NCBI GenBank assembly: GCA_013350335.1
Contig: CM023540.1
Span: forward strand, 56,458,962-56,522,961
Origin: Chimonanthus salicifolius
Lineage: Eukaryota > Streptophyta > Magnoliopsida > Laurales > Calycanthaceae
DNA length: 64,000 bases
Direction of reading: 5' to 3'
A program made the translations under genes and the position numbers. A model generated the notes under the pieces. That model was not told where the DNA came from, made no database searches, and was given only the letters and a program-made list of their open reading frames with translations. Of the stretch, positions 26,101 through 31,860 are shown in pieces (the first letter of the stretch is position 1; each line of letters begins with the position of its first letter).

Positions 26101-29100
26101 TTCCAAACACCTTGGCTGAACCCTATGGTTCTTTTCTTTTAAACAACAATATAAAAATAAGATACTAACTGTTTCCGATTTCTTGCTCTTCCAATCTTTC
26201 TCTTTCTTAGCCTCTTTCCACTTCTTCTTGTTGATCTTTCACAAAACTGAACTGATCTTGAAGTTGAATGTATTGCCGTGAATTAGAACTTGAGAGAGGG
26301 AGAGAGTTCAACAAAATTCGGCTATGAAGGGTGTAAAACCATGTGCCCTTGTCCTCCTCTCCTTTTGTTACTCCCTCTTAATCCCAAGTTAGAAAGTGCT
26401 TAAGATAATCTTACCTCCTTGATACATTAGTAATTGCCGTGTACCCCTTATCTTAGATTAGTAATGCCGTGAGCCCCTCCTTCTTTCTTTTATTAAACCC
26501 TCCAATTAGTCCCATAATAGAAGGTGCCATGCTCCCCTTATTTATTTTAGCCATTGCCGACTTCCCTTTCTTATTTTAATACATCCTATCGGCCAATGCT
26601 AAGATGAGAATAGCAATGCCAGTGAGCCCTTTCCTTGTGCCTCTTTTAGATGATCTATGCGCCCAACATAGATATGGCAATTGTCAACCTTGGCTTCCCA
26701 CTTTGGATAGTCCTAAATAAAATATGCCATACGCATAATCATAGATATGCAATCTAATAATCGGCCATGATCAATTATCTATTTACTTTTGCATTACCAA
26801 TTAAATTCATCTCCATTTAATTTCTATTACAATCCATTCCAAAACCGTTGGGTCCTAATTGGGCCAATGACCCAACTCTTTACCTAATTTAAGATTCATA
26901 TCTAAAATTCGCAAGTTAATGGATAATTTTCATATAAAATAATAAATTGAAAATCCGGAGTGTTACAAGTACTTACTACATTGAGAGGGACAACAGCTTG
27001 AACGGGAAGCTTCGTGGGAGCTAGCGGACAACTTGTGGCAGTTCAAGGAGCAGATCCGACGCTTCAACAGATGAGAGACGTGATTCGACGAGGTCGTCGA
27101 AGGGTTAGGTGGGGGAGGATGTTACACCAAAAGATTCACCCAACCTAGCTATCTTATAATCCATGTATATAAGAGATTACATGTACATTGTAGAGCTTTC
27201 CAGAATGACCTAGAATGGTCCGGAATGTTCGAAAATGACCTGAAACATGCTAGAAGAGTTCGTAAGGTTCCGGAAGATTCTAGATTGTTCAAGAAGACTA
27301 GGAATTCTGGAGTTCTCTAGAAGATTCTAGAATTGTGTAGAAGTGTGTGGAGTCTTGTAGAACACTCTAGAATGTTCTCGAAGCTTATGGAAGAAGCAGG
27401 GTCTAAAAAGCTTCTAGATGATTCTTAGAGTGTAGGAATTTGTAGAATATGTTAGGGATTTCTAGAATTCTCCATAGCCATTGGATGATTGCCATGTGTC
27501 ATCATCTTAGCAATTCATTCCCAAGGCTTGTAGTATAAATAGGAGTGAGGTCCTCATTTGCAACCTACTCCTCAAAGTTGTAATCTCTCTAGTGCAATGC
27601 AATTTTTCTGTGTTCTTGTGCTTGTCTAAGTGAGAGTTTGAGTGAAGTTGGTCTTGAGTGTTCAAGAGAGGAAGGCTGACTTGTTCAACAATCCGGGTGT
27701 TGTTCAAGTGCCGTAGGGGCAATTTGTGAGTGCAATCTCTAAGTCCGTGACATACAACAAGTATGCCCAAAAGCATGCTTCGTGGCTTGAATGAATCTCG
27801 ACACCCCTATTAAAATTTGTGGCTAGACATCCAAATTAGTTGTAGCATATTCATCCTAAGATGCCTCTTTCTGTGTGGTCAAAGTTTTGGCTTTTTGAGA
27901 CTTGCATCTTTCTACTTTGCATATCTGCTCCCCACCTACTCACACTGCCATTTATTTTATACAATTTGTCAAAAATCTATTTTAATTCCAAATGCAATTT
28001 CTTATAGGTATTGAAGTTAGAGTCTCACAATGTGAAAGCACTTTTCCGGAGAGCTCAGGCCTACATGATGACTAATGATCTGGATCTAGCAGAATTGGAT
28101 TTGAAGAAGGCACTTGAGATGGACCCTGATAATGGGTTGGTTTTTTCTTATATAACAATGATAATTATTCATTGACTATTATTATTGTTTATTTTAACTT
28201 TTTGAAAGTTACTATGTCCTATGGATTTCCCTTTTTGTGTTTCTTTTGATTGGTATATGGCCTATGAAATTGAAAATATTTAGTGAATGATTTGCAAAAT
28301 TCCACTTTTAGGTGGTCCACATTCTGCAACTTCAATATCATATTGCCCTTCTACTTTCCAAAATCATATTTGCTAGTGCATCATCATCATCATGATCATG
28401 ATCAAGTCAAAATCCCATATATCTGGGGTTAGTTTTTCAAGTTCTACTTCTCCTATGCATTCAGTTACTTCACTATTTGTCATGTTTTTCTTTATCCCTT
28501 GTCTCCGCAGTTTTTAATGGTCTACCTCTTATAGTACCTACAACTTGTAGCCTTCCAACTCTATGCACCTATGGCTATCTTTGGTCTTCTACTGTCTTCT
28601 ATTGGGTTATTTTTAACTATCCATGAATTCATTTCTAACTCTATCTTTTAGAGTTAGTCTATTCATCCAATGTAATATGCACGTCTCCCTTTGTCCATTT
28701 GTCTTTTTTTCATTGCCCAACACACTTCACCATAGAGCATTACAAGTCTAATAATTGTTATATAAAATTGCTCCTTCAAGCGGTTACGCAATCTCTTACT
28801 GCATAAAACCACGCTAGCTTGTCTACATTTTATCCAAACCACCCCCATCGTATTAGCTATATCTAAGTGCAATCCTCCAAAAGATTCTATCGTAGATCCC
28901 AATATCTAATGTTATCGTAATCCGCCACGTTATTAGTAATTTTAGTCTGATCGTCCTCCGTATCTTTTGTTACACGTAAATTACACTTGATCCCAAGTAT
29001 CTAAACTTGCATACACTACATTATTTTCTCCAATGCATGCACTGCATTGTTTACCCGTGTCTTTCAGTGTCATGCTCTCTAATCTTGAGATTACTTGTTC

Positions 29101-29376
29101 AAGTTCATGCTTAATCTTCAATTCATGCTAAAACATGATTCTATTTTAACTTAAGTTAGACCTGTTTTAAAATTGTTGTTGCTTTCTCCATGATGGAAGC
29201 CTGTTCTTTTATTCATTTGCATATGGACATGCATACTACTATACTGGTGCTGAAGTATTGTACTCGTTTGCAGGGAAGTGATACTCCAGCTTGCCAAACT
29301 GAAGAACTTACAAATACACTCTGACCGAGAGGAAACAAAGCTTTTCACAAAGATGTTGGGAAAAATGAGAGTATGA
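1864..29376 (+). CDS. FKBP62-like: Multidomain FKBP-type peptidyl-prolyl isomerase with TPR domain (ROF1/ROF2-like), 5' partial, ten exons
   Basis: Spliced exons: 1864-2124, 2520-2600, 2703-2783, 3943-4137, 9666-9755, 9829-10004, 11075-11197, 19310-19456, 28008-28135 and 29274-29376. They join in one open frame of about 460 codons ending in TGA at 29374-29376, with GT..AG borders throughout. Domain order is: end of FKBP domain 1 (ILKGCEEG ... FEVEL), FKBP domain 2 ([10 protein letters not shown] ... [15 protein letters not shown]), FKBP domain 3 (RYVAKLTDG ... YYEVELVAF), then a three-repeat TPR domain ([36 protein letters not shown]). This is the architecture of plant ROF1/ROF2, cytosolic/nuclear Hsp90 co-chaperones of about 550 residues. 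The missing ~100 N-terminal residues lie left of the window. The clamp residues that bind the Hsp90 C-terminal MEEVD peptide (K, N, N, K, R) appear kept. Domain 1 lacks the usual Trp and Tyr of the active site. Recognition is by family resemblance from memory; which paralogue it is remains uncertain. Confidence 0.9.
2520..2600 (+). CDS. FKBP gene exon: start of FKBP domain 2
   Basis: Acceptor ttgcag ends at 2519 and the donor gtaatt starts at 2601. It reads [20 protein letters not shown], the first strands of the second FKBP domain, and is exactly 81 bp. The split codon joins in phase with the exon ending at 2124. Confidence 0.9.
2703..2783 (+). CDS. FKBP gene exon: middle of FKBP domain 2
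   Basis: Acceptor AG is at 2701-2702 and the donor gtatgt at 2784. It reads [19 protein letters not shown] and ends with one base of the Tyr codon of YAFG. The active-site Trp position is occupied by other residues, as is usual for plant domain 2. Confidence 0.9.
3553..3606 (+). repeat. 20-bp direct repeat flanking a bare poly(A) tract
   Basis: An exact 20-bp repeat (starts TTCCAATTTG) occurs at 3553-3572 and 3587-3606 with only 14 A residues between. It lies in intron 3. It looks like a target-site duplication around a poly(A) tail with no body. Confidence 0.75.
3943..4137 (+). CDS. FKBP gene exon: end of FKBP domain 2 and linker to domain 3
   Basis: Acceptor tttgcag ends at 3942 and donor gtaagt starts at 4138, a consensus site. 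It reads [10 protein letters not shown], then [20 protein letters not shown] and the lysine-rich linker [17 protein letters not shown]. The last base pairs with TT at 9666 to make Ile. Confidence 0.92.
4250..4411 (+). mobile_element. Short retroposon (SINE-like or 5'-truncated LINE) with poly(A) and target-site duplication
   Basis: A body of about 125 bp runs from 4260 and ends in 14 A residues (4386-4399). It is flanked by the 10-bp direct repeat TTTATGGGGA at 4250-4259 and 4402-4411. Length, A-tail and duplication fit a SINE or truncated LINE. Clear RNA polymerase III A and B boxes were not identified, so the class is uncertain. Confidence 0.6.
4938..5207 (+). mobile_element. 270-bp solo LTR of a short (TRIM-like) element
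   Basis: It starts TGTAACACCCC and ends GTACTACA. It is flanked by a perfect 5-bp duplication TAGCA (4933-4937 and 5208-5212). No internal region is present, so it is a solo LTR left by LTR-LTR recombination. Assignment to TRIM rests on length only. Confidence 0.75.
5322..6183 (+). repeat. 5' LTR of the non-autonomous element
   Basis: 862 bp. Relative to the 3' LTR it lacks a C/T-rich block of roughly 145 bp near 5620 and the MITE at 6047-6048, where it keeps the empty TA target. A candidate TATA-like stretch (aacatatataagcc) lies near 5470. Confidence 0.8.
6188..6196 (+). promoter_or_regulatory. Primer-binding site (tRNA-Met-like)
   Basis: TGGTATCAG lies five bases after the 5' LTR end. 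It matches the first nine bases of the usual TGGTATCAGAGC site and then diverges. Confidence 0.65.
6374..7296 (+). pseudogene. Degenerate gag-like region of the non-autonomous element
   Basis: A short frame begins at 6374 ([18 protein letters not shown]) with repeated [14 protein letters not shown], resembling a gag N-terminus, and stops near 6546. A second open stretch of 216 codons (6646-7296) has no recognised domain: it holds an acidic segment (DVDDSVEDL) then a His/Pro-rich part ([14 protein letters not shown]). I do not assign a function. It may encode a remnant of gag or be chance-open sequence. Confidence 0.4.
7679..8874 (+). repeat. 3' LTR of the non-autonomous element, with MITE inside
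   Basis: 1196 bp, longer than its partner because it contains a Stowaway-like MITE (8559-8737) and a C/T-rich block of about 145 bp near 7990-8135 that the other LTR lacks. Confidence 0.8.
8559..8737. mobile_element. Stowaway-like MITE (Tc1/mariner type)
   Basis: 179 bp with terminal inverted repeats (starts CTCCCTCTGTCCC, ends GGGATGGAGGGAG) extending inward for about 26 bp. It is flanked by TA on both sides (8557-8558 and 8738-8739). The other LTR of the host element has the empty site with a single TA, which proves insertion. Confidence 0.92.
9211..9408 (+). repeat. Tandem duplication, about 100 bp per unit
   Basis: Two diverged units, each starting TTGTTGG and ending GGGGTCTAGTGAC, lie head to tail in intron 4. 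The rest of 8875-9665 shows no feature I recognise. Confidence 0.7.
9666..9755 (+). CDS. FKBP gene exon: start of FKBP domain 3
   Basis: Acceptor ttgcag ends at 9665 and donor gtaggt starts at 9756. It reads [20 protein letters not shown] and DPFEFQVDE. The acidic loop after the first strands is typical of the third domain in ROF1-type proteins. Confidence 0.92.
9829..10004 (+). CDS. FKBP gene exon: rest of FKBP domain 3
   Basis: Acceptor tttgcag ends at 9828 and donor gtagga starts at 10005. It reads [25 protein letters not shown] and [11 protein letters not shown]. The Trp position is Leu, as in relatives. The preceding intron is only 73 bp, the shortest in the gene. Confidence 0.92.
10262..10330 (-). 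mobile_element. LINE 3'-end-like fragment
   Basis: On the minus strand this reads as a 3' end (TCTCCTAATGAAATTCTGTT) followed by a T-interrupted tail, much like the 3' end of the LINE at 12047. It is in intron 6. The remainder of that intron (10331-11074) has no recognised feature. Confidence 0.35.
11075..11197 (+). CDS. FKBP gene exon: linker helix and first TPR helix
   Basis: Acceptor atag ends at 11074 and donor gtaagt starts at 11198. It reads [20 protein letters not shown] and [20 protein letters not shown]. The ESWDM segment and GNxxFK motif are hallmarks of the start of the TPR domain in TPR-FKBPs. Phase is 0 on both sides. Confidence 0.93.
12047..14206 (-). mobile_element. 5'-truncated L1-type LINE remnant: RT end, zf-RVT, RNase H
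   Basis: Read on the minus strand from 14206 the order is: end of the RT domain (SLRINLG, then [15 protein letters not shown] at about 14050-14110), a finger-like region (MHNLWF, near 13060), a segment reading [14 protein letters not shown] (about 12840), an RNase H stretch ([13 protein letters not shown], near 12630) and [14 protein letters not shown] near 12410. The 3' end (12047-12085) has TAAATGAAATCTCATTGTTA followed by A-rich sequence. Many stops and frameshifts make it a relic. Its upstream part ends exactly where the repeat at 14207 begins. Confidence 0.85.
14207..14533 (-). repeat. Direct repeat copy 1 (candidate LTR)
   Basis: About 327 bp, closely similar to 18443-18771. Both contain GAGGGAGGATTTTGGGAGAG and both end TTGCTCGATCA, which on the minus strand gives a TG start. 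No tRNA primer site or perfect target duplication was found, so LTR status is a candidate only. Confidence 0.6.
14570..15922 (-). pseudogene. Decayed minus-strand Ty3/gypsy remnant: gag and integrase pieces
   Basis: Minus-strand reading gives a gag start ([19 protein letters not shown]) at about 15838. Around 15060-15140 an integrase N-terminal zinc region reads [20 protein letters not shown] and [13 protein letters not shown]. Near 14930-14990 comes [10 protein letters not shown], then the integrase C-terminal part ([30 protein letters not shown]) at 14570-14905. Protease, RT and the integrase core between them are missing. It is a deleted, inactive element between two candidate LTRs. Confidence 0.8.
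16172..16930. repeat. Diverged tandem repeat, period about 190 bp, four units
   Basis: A marker motif like GGAACTCAGATCTGGTTGAT followed by T-rich CATTGGA recurs near 16180 (weak), 16376, 16568 and 16758. A second marker (CTTCTGCAA) recurs with it. It lies between gag and the right-hand candidate LTR, so it may be part of that element's leader. Confidence 0.6.
17160..17640 (+). pseudogene. LINE RNase H domain relic with 3' end
   Basis: The frame 17176-17559 reads [51 protein letters not shown] and [10 protein letters not shown]. This is the pattern of the RNase H domain at the C-terminus of plant LINEs (GGIIRN, E-alanine-E helix, GDS, N/DxLA). The sequence after the stop (TTCTTGATTAATGAAGTTAC) looks like a LINE 3' end. 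The part upstream of 17160 is missing. Confidence 0.8.
18443..18771 (-). repeat. Direct repeat copy 2 (candidate LTR)
   Basis: About 329 bp partner of 14207-14533, in the same orientation. The two copies bracket the minus-strand gypsy remnant, which is what LTRs would do. A short ATCC microsatellite lies just right of it (about 18798-18816). Confidence 0.6.
19310..19456 (+). CDS. FKBP gene exon: TPR repeats 1-2
   Basis: Acceptor tttgcag ends at 19309 and donor GTACAG starts at 19457. It reads [17 protein letters not shown], then [14 protein letters not shown], with the clamp Asn. The preceding intron is about 8.1 kb. The donor overlaps the end of a MITE (see 19460-20167). Confidence 0.93.
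19460..20167. mobile_element. Emigrant/pogo-like MITE abutting the splice donor
   Basis: The left end CAGTAAACTCTCTATAATGT and the right end (reverse complement CAGTAAAACCTCTATAATGT) are inverted repeats. They resemble the Emigrant/Lemi1 terminal repeat CAGTAAAACCTCTATAAAT. The left target TA (19458-19459) is part of the GTA of the donor site; the right flank is AT, not TA. An internal inverted copy of the terminal motif lies at about 20107-20158. The open stretch inside (minus strand, 110 codons) is not recognisable. Confidence 0.7.
20260..22560 (+). pseudogene. Chromovirus protease, reverse transcriptase and RNase H (broken)
   Basis: The aspartic protease reads [10 protein letters not shown], with the catalytic D-T-G changed to D-T-W (20370-20378). 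The RT spans about 20940-21600 with [34 protein letters not shown] and MPFGLTNAP. The catalytic Y-x-D-D is YLND (21383-21394), so one essential Asp is lost. RNase H (about 21800-22080) shows [20 protein letters not shown] and [19 protein letters not shown]. Stops at 21452, 21977, 22052 and 22135, among others, break the frame. The integrase zinc-binding part (TCLVCQQDK) begins near 22390. Confidence 0.88.
22561..23560 (+). pseudogene. Chromovirus integrase and start of chromodomain (broken)
   Basis: The core reads SMDYITALP, then [10 protein letters not shown] and [20 protein letters not shown], which provide the D, D and E of the catalytic triad. After several stops the C-terminal region reads [15 protein letters not shown] and a chromodomain start ([13 protein letters not shown]) that ends at the solo LTR insertion at 23566. 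It resumes at 26968 with [20 protein letters not shown]. Confidence 0.87.
23566..26967 (-). mobile_element. Solo LTR 1 of the long-LTR chromovirus family
   Basis: 3402 bp. On the plus strand it starts TGTAACGCCCCGCCC and ends GGAGTGTTACA, the reverse complement of the LTRs of the full element at 51105-62803. It is flanked by a perfect 5-bp duplication AGTAC (23561-23565 and 26968-26972). No internal region remains. It carries about nine copies of the GTTCGG/CCGAAC palindrome. Confidence 0.93.
24896..26130. repeat. Palindrome array in solo LTR 1
   Basis: Imperfect palindromes with arms GGTTCGGCCAT and ATGGCCGAACC occur at about 24896, 25049, 25133 (with an extra left arm), 25491, 25623, 25728 (with an extra left arm), 25839, 26018 (right arm only) and 26091 (degenerate). 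Spacing is irregular, with AT-rich sequence between. Confidence 0.85.
26968..27119 (+). pseudogene. Remainder of chromodomain and polypurine tract
   Basis: The frame continues [19 protein letters not shown], the distal half of the chromodomain that was cut by the solo LTR. The run GGTGGGGGAGGA (27108-27119) directly before TGTTACACC is the polypurine tract. Confidence 0.8.
27198..27470 (+). promoter_or_regulatory. Cluster of heat-shock elements in LTR U3
   Basis: Heat-shock factors bind alternating GAA and TTC units spaced by two bases. Six phased units lie at 27268 (TTC), 27273 (GAA), 27278 (TTC), 27283 (GAT, one mismatch), 27288 (TTC) and 27293 (GAA). Perfect three-unit sites lie at 27320-27332 and 27370-27382. 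A site with perfect central GAATGTTC lies at 27213-27235, and TTCCAGAA at 27198-27205. All lie upstream of the TATA box at 27534. Confidence 0.7.
27534..27541 (+). promoter_or_regulatory. TATA box of the LTR promoter
   Basis: TATAAATA inside TAGTATAAATAGGAG, 60-340 bp downstream of the heat-shock-element cluster, at the position expected for the U3/R border. Confidence 0.65.
28008..28135 (+). CDS. FKBP gene exon: TPR repeats 2-3
   Basis: Acceptor atag ends at 28007 and the donor gttggt starts at 28136, a weaker donor. It reads [20 protein letters not shown] and [17 protein letters not shown], the conserved third TPR with the clamp Lys and Arg. Confidence 0.92.
28640..29020 (-). pseudogene. 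LINE reverse transcriptase C-terminal fragment
   Basis: The minus strand reads [39 protein letters not shown] and [15 protein letters not shown]. This matches the widespread plant LINE segment with the form R.A.GVLCDRRIP.KLKGKFY.T.RPAMLYG.ECW. It lies in intron 9. The rest of the intron (28136-28640 and 29020-29273) has no recognised feature. Confidence 0.8.
29274..29376 (+). CDS. FKBP gene last exon: C-terminal helix and stop
   Basis: Acceptor tttgcag ends at 29273. It reads [20 protein letters not shown], then [13 protein letters not shown] and TGA at 29374-29376. The C-terminal tail after the last helix is shorter than I recall for ROF1, which continues past this point. Confidence 0.88.
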
Positions 29377-29660
29377 CGATCGCAGTCAACTACGAGATTC
29401 ACAATGTCGTTCTTACAAGGGGAACTGAAATAAATTCTGGAATGGAACAGATGACTATTCTATCAAGCCTCAACTAATATAATTTACGATGAACATGGAA
29501 ACATATGAAATATCGAAAGTCAGTTTAAATTTATGGTAACTTGTTGATAGGAATATAAACGTTGTCTCGAAATTTAAATGCATTGTTGCACATAGTGCAA
29601 ATGGTCATCTAATATTACAATGATATATGATATGCAATAAAATATTTACAGTGCCAATAG
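29377..29660 (+). other. Probable 3' UTR of the FKBP gene
   Basis: AT-rich non-coding sequence after the stop. Candidate poly(A) signals AATAAA are at 29429-29434 and 29636-29641. The true cleavage site cannot be read from sequence alone. Confidence 0.5.
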
Positions 29661-31160
29661 TTCACATTCAGTTTGCAAATGCCAACTTATGGGGCTTCAC
29701 AAACTCCTTTTGCCACCATCTCGTTGCATGACATCTCTCATGTTTTTTTTTTGTTCTGGTTTTTGATTGACTACCATTGGCAACCATCAAAGAATTGGCC
29801 TTAAAATTTTATGCAGTTTTTATTAGAGAAAAAGAGGCCCTGTGAGGACTTTGGGTCCATAAAGCCTTAATTATGGCTCATAATGTATATGGGTCAAGGT
29901 CTTGTTTTAAATAAAAAAGCTTGCTCAAGCCCATTTGAAAGGCCTATATGATTGCAAGGAAGTGGAATGATGAGATTACATTGACCAAAGTCAACTTTGG
30001 CTATGTGAAGTTCCTTGCATCAAAGGCTTTGTAGATTCCTTTTTTTTTTTTTTTTTCAATTTGTTTCTTAGTATACATAGGACACTTGGCACCCTATGAT
30101 TGTTGGAAAAAATGTAACTTTTTCGACATATTTAATACATTAAACGATATTGGATTTTTAAAATTGTATTAATTGAAAAAAATATTAAATAATTTTTCAA
30201 ATAAGCGTAGGTTTTTGAAATTTATGAGTACGTGGATGAAGTTATAATCAGAATAGGGTTTCTAGATTGATGGGAATGTTTATTTTGTCTAATTTTGCAA
30301 CCCAGATACTATAAATAAAAGGGTTGCACGCCTGTGGGAGTTGATCTCAGTTTGTTTTGTACGTTGTTCTCTTCAAGATTGGTGAGTCTTATTTTCTGTT
30401 TAAGTTTCTAATTAATTAATTATTTAATTTTGCATTTAATGATTATGTAATTTAGTATCTAGATTTCATTAGAATTTAAATTCATACTGTGTGATTGCAT
30501 GGTGTCAATTACTCTATGATTTTTGGGGTTTAAATATTTTTTTTTAAAAGTGAGAATTATAATTTAAGTGACCCTTTAGAAAGTTGGATTTTTCTTTTCT
30601 TTCTTTTTGCGTTGTTGTAAATTGTGTGAGATCCAAGGATTATCTTATCAATTCGTGGTAAATTTTAATTCGAGTTTTCTCAATTCTTTGTGTCAAAATT
30701 GAATTTCCCTTATTTTATTTGTAGAAATTGAATCTAAAATTTTCATAGAAAACTTTGGTTGAATTCTTTGATTTTCGACTGTAGGACTTCATCAATGTTC
30801 CGACTTTTTGACCCTTTGGAATTTACATTTCTAATATTGGCAACTTTTTGATACATAGATATTGTTTCTCTATATCTGTCATCTATTGGCTGAAGTAGTA
30901 AAATGGTATTTCTTGACTACTATCCCCATATTGTGCCAAGGAGTTGGTGGTATAAGGTCGGAGGGAAAGCAATCCCTCCCTTATAGATTGGAAAACTTGT
31001 TTACATTGATCATTTCAAATGAATTGTACTCCTTCAACCGTCTTGCAAGGGCAAGGGAGAGGTGATTAGAGACATCCAAAAAACCATGACACCTACTATT
31101 ATTGAAGGCAAGAAAAACGTAAGGACAAAGAGGATCTAACATACCTACGTTTGAATTTAT
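29661..31160. other. Intergenic AT-rich sequence, possible decayed LTR
   Basis: Non-coding sequence with a T-rich run near 30036-30056 and a TATA-like box (ACTATAAATA, about 30308-30317) followed by a leader-like stretch. It could be the remnant of an LTR starting TGTTGGAAAAA near 30102, but no partner copy is in the window. Confidence 0.3.
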
Positions 31161-31162
31161 GA

Positions 31163-31707
31163 TGGATGAAGTCGAGCTTTAGCAAACAAGAAAGTGGCGT
31201 TGTCGGTCTATTGTGGCAAAGGCTAATGGGAAATCGGGTTTGAAAGACAGGATTTCAAGTTATCTCATCACCTTACGTGATGAAGTTGTTGCCACGGAAC
31301 TAGAGAAAATCAGGGAAGAAAAGGGATCTACAATTTTCTCTTTCTTTGAAAGGAAGAGGCCCTTCTGCTTTCACCCATCTAGGAAGGTGTGATTGCACTG
31401 TATTGGCTTTCCACTTATTGACTGGAAAGAGAATCTGATTAGGGCCTTTGGTAGCAAATTTGAGAAGATTAATGATATATTGAAAACAAAAATCTCAACA
31501 AGGAAAACATTGTTGCGTCTTCTTATCAAGGTTAATCTCCTCCATTCGCTTCCATTGGAGGTGGAAATCCCACTCGAAGGGGTCAATTACAAGATTCAGA
31601 TTTGGCAAGGGTTTCTCTCAGTTCATATTACAATTAATAAGCTTGGAATTTCACTTCATTGCTGCTGGAAAAGGTACCGGTGTTGGAAAAAAGGAATACA
31701 AGTTTAA
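31163..31707 (+). pseudogene. Unrecognised open frame with one internal stop
   Basis: One frame reads RKWRCRSIVAKANGKSGLKD, LRDEVVATELEKIREEKGS, a stop at about 31390, then CIGFPLIDWKENLIRAFGSK and PLEVEIPLEGVNYKIQIWQG. The second half recalls the DUF4283-type region of plant retroelement ORF1 proteins (an amphipathic helix, then PLEVEI...G..Y.I). The assignment is weak. It is not a chance frame, since the codons around the stop continue the pattern. Confidence 0.35.
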
Positions 31708-31860
31708 GAGGTGGACATCTCACTAGCTACAGCTACGAGGAAAAGAATTGCAATAGTTAAATGATGGTGCTAGTGTAGGAAAAGAGGAATACAAGTTTGA
31801 GAGATGGACAACTCACCAACTACAAGGAAAAAATTGCAATAGTTAAATGATGGCGTGCAA
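31684..31860 (+). repeat. Tandem duplication, about 97 bp per unit
   Basis: GGAATACAAGTTTRAGAGRTGGACA and AATTGCAATAGTTAAATGATG each occur twice in order (from about 31690 and 31787). It lies in intergenic sequence. Confidence 0.7.

Larger units (their letters stand above)
20260..27752 (+). mobile_element. 5'-truncated chromovirus (Ty3/gypsy) in FKBP intron 8
   Basis: Protease, RT, RNase H, integrase and chromodomain follow in the Ty3 order, then a purine tract (27108-27119) and a 3' LTR (27120-27752). The 5' LTR and gag are missing: similarity starts at about 20260 with [12 protein letters not shown] 3.4-kb solo LTR of another family splits the chromodomain. Many in-frame stops fit C-to-T and G-to-A changes (TGG or CAG to TAG, CGA to TGA). 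The element is inactive. Confidence 0.88.
27120..27752 (+). repeat. 3' LTR of the intron-8 chromovirus
   Basis: It starts TGTTACACC after the polypurine tract and probably ends CCGTGACA at 27752. A TATA box (TATAAATA) is at 27534-27541. U3 is rich in GAA/TTC modules. The right edge is by inspection only, since the 5' LTR is not present for comparison. Confidence 0.7.

Noticed and set aside
24896..26130. Regularly recurring palindromes resembling a CRISPR array
   Set aside because: Spacing is irregular (about 85-360 bp), the intervals are shared between LTR copies rather than unique, and the setting is a plant LTR retrotransposon.
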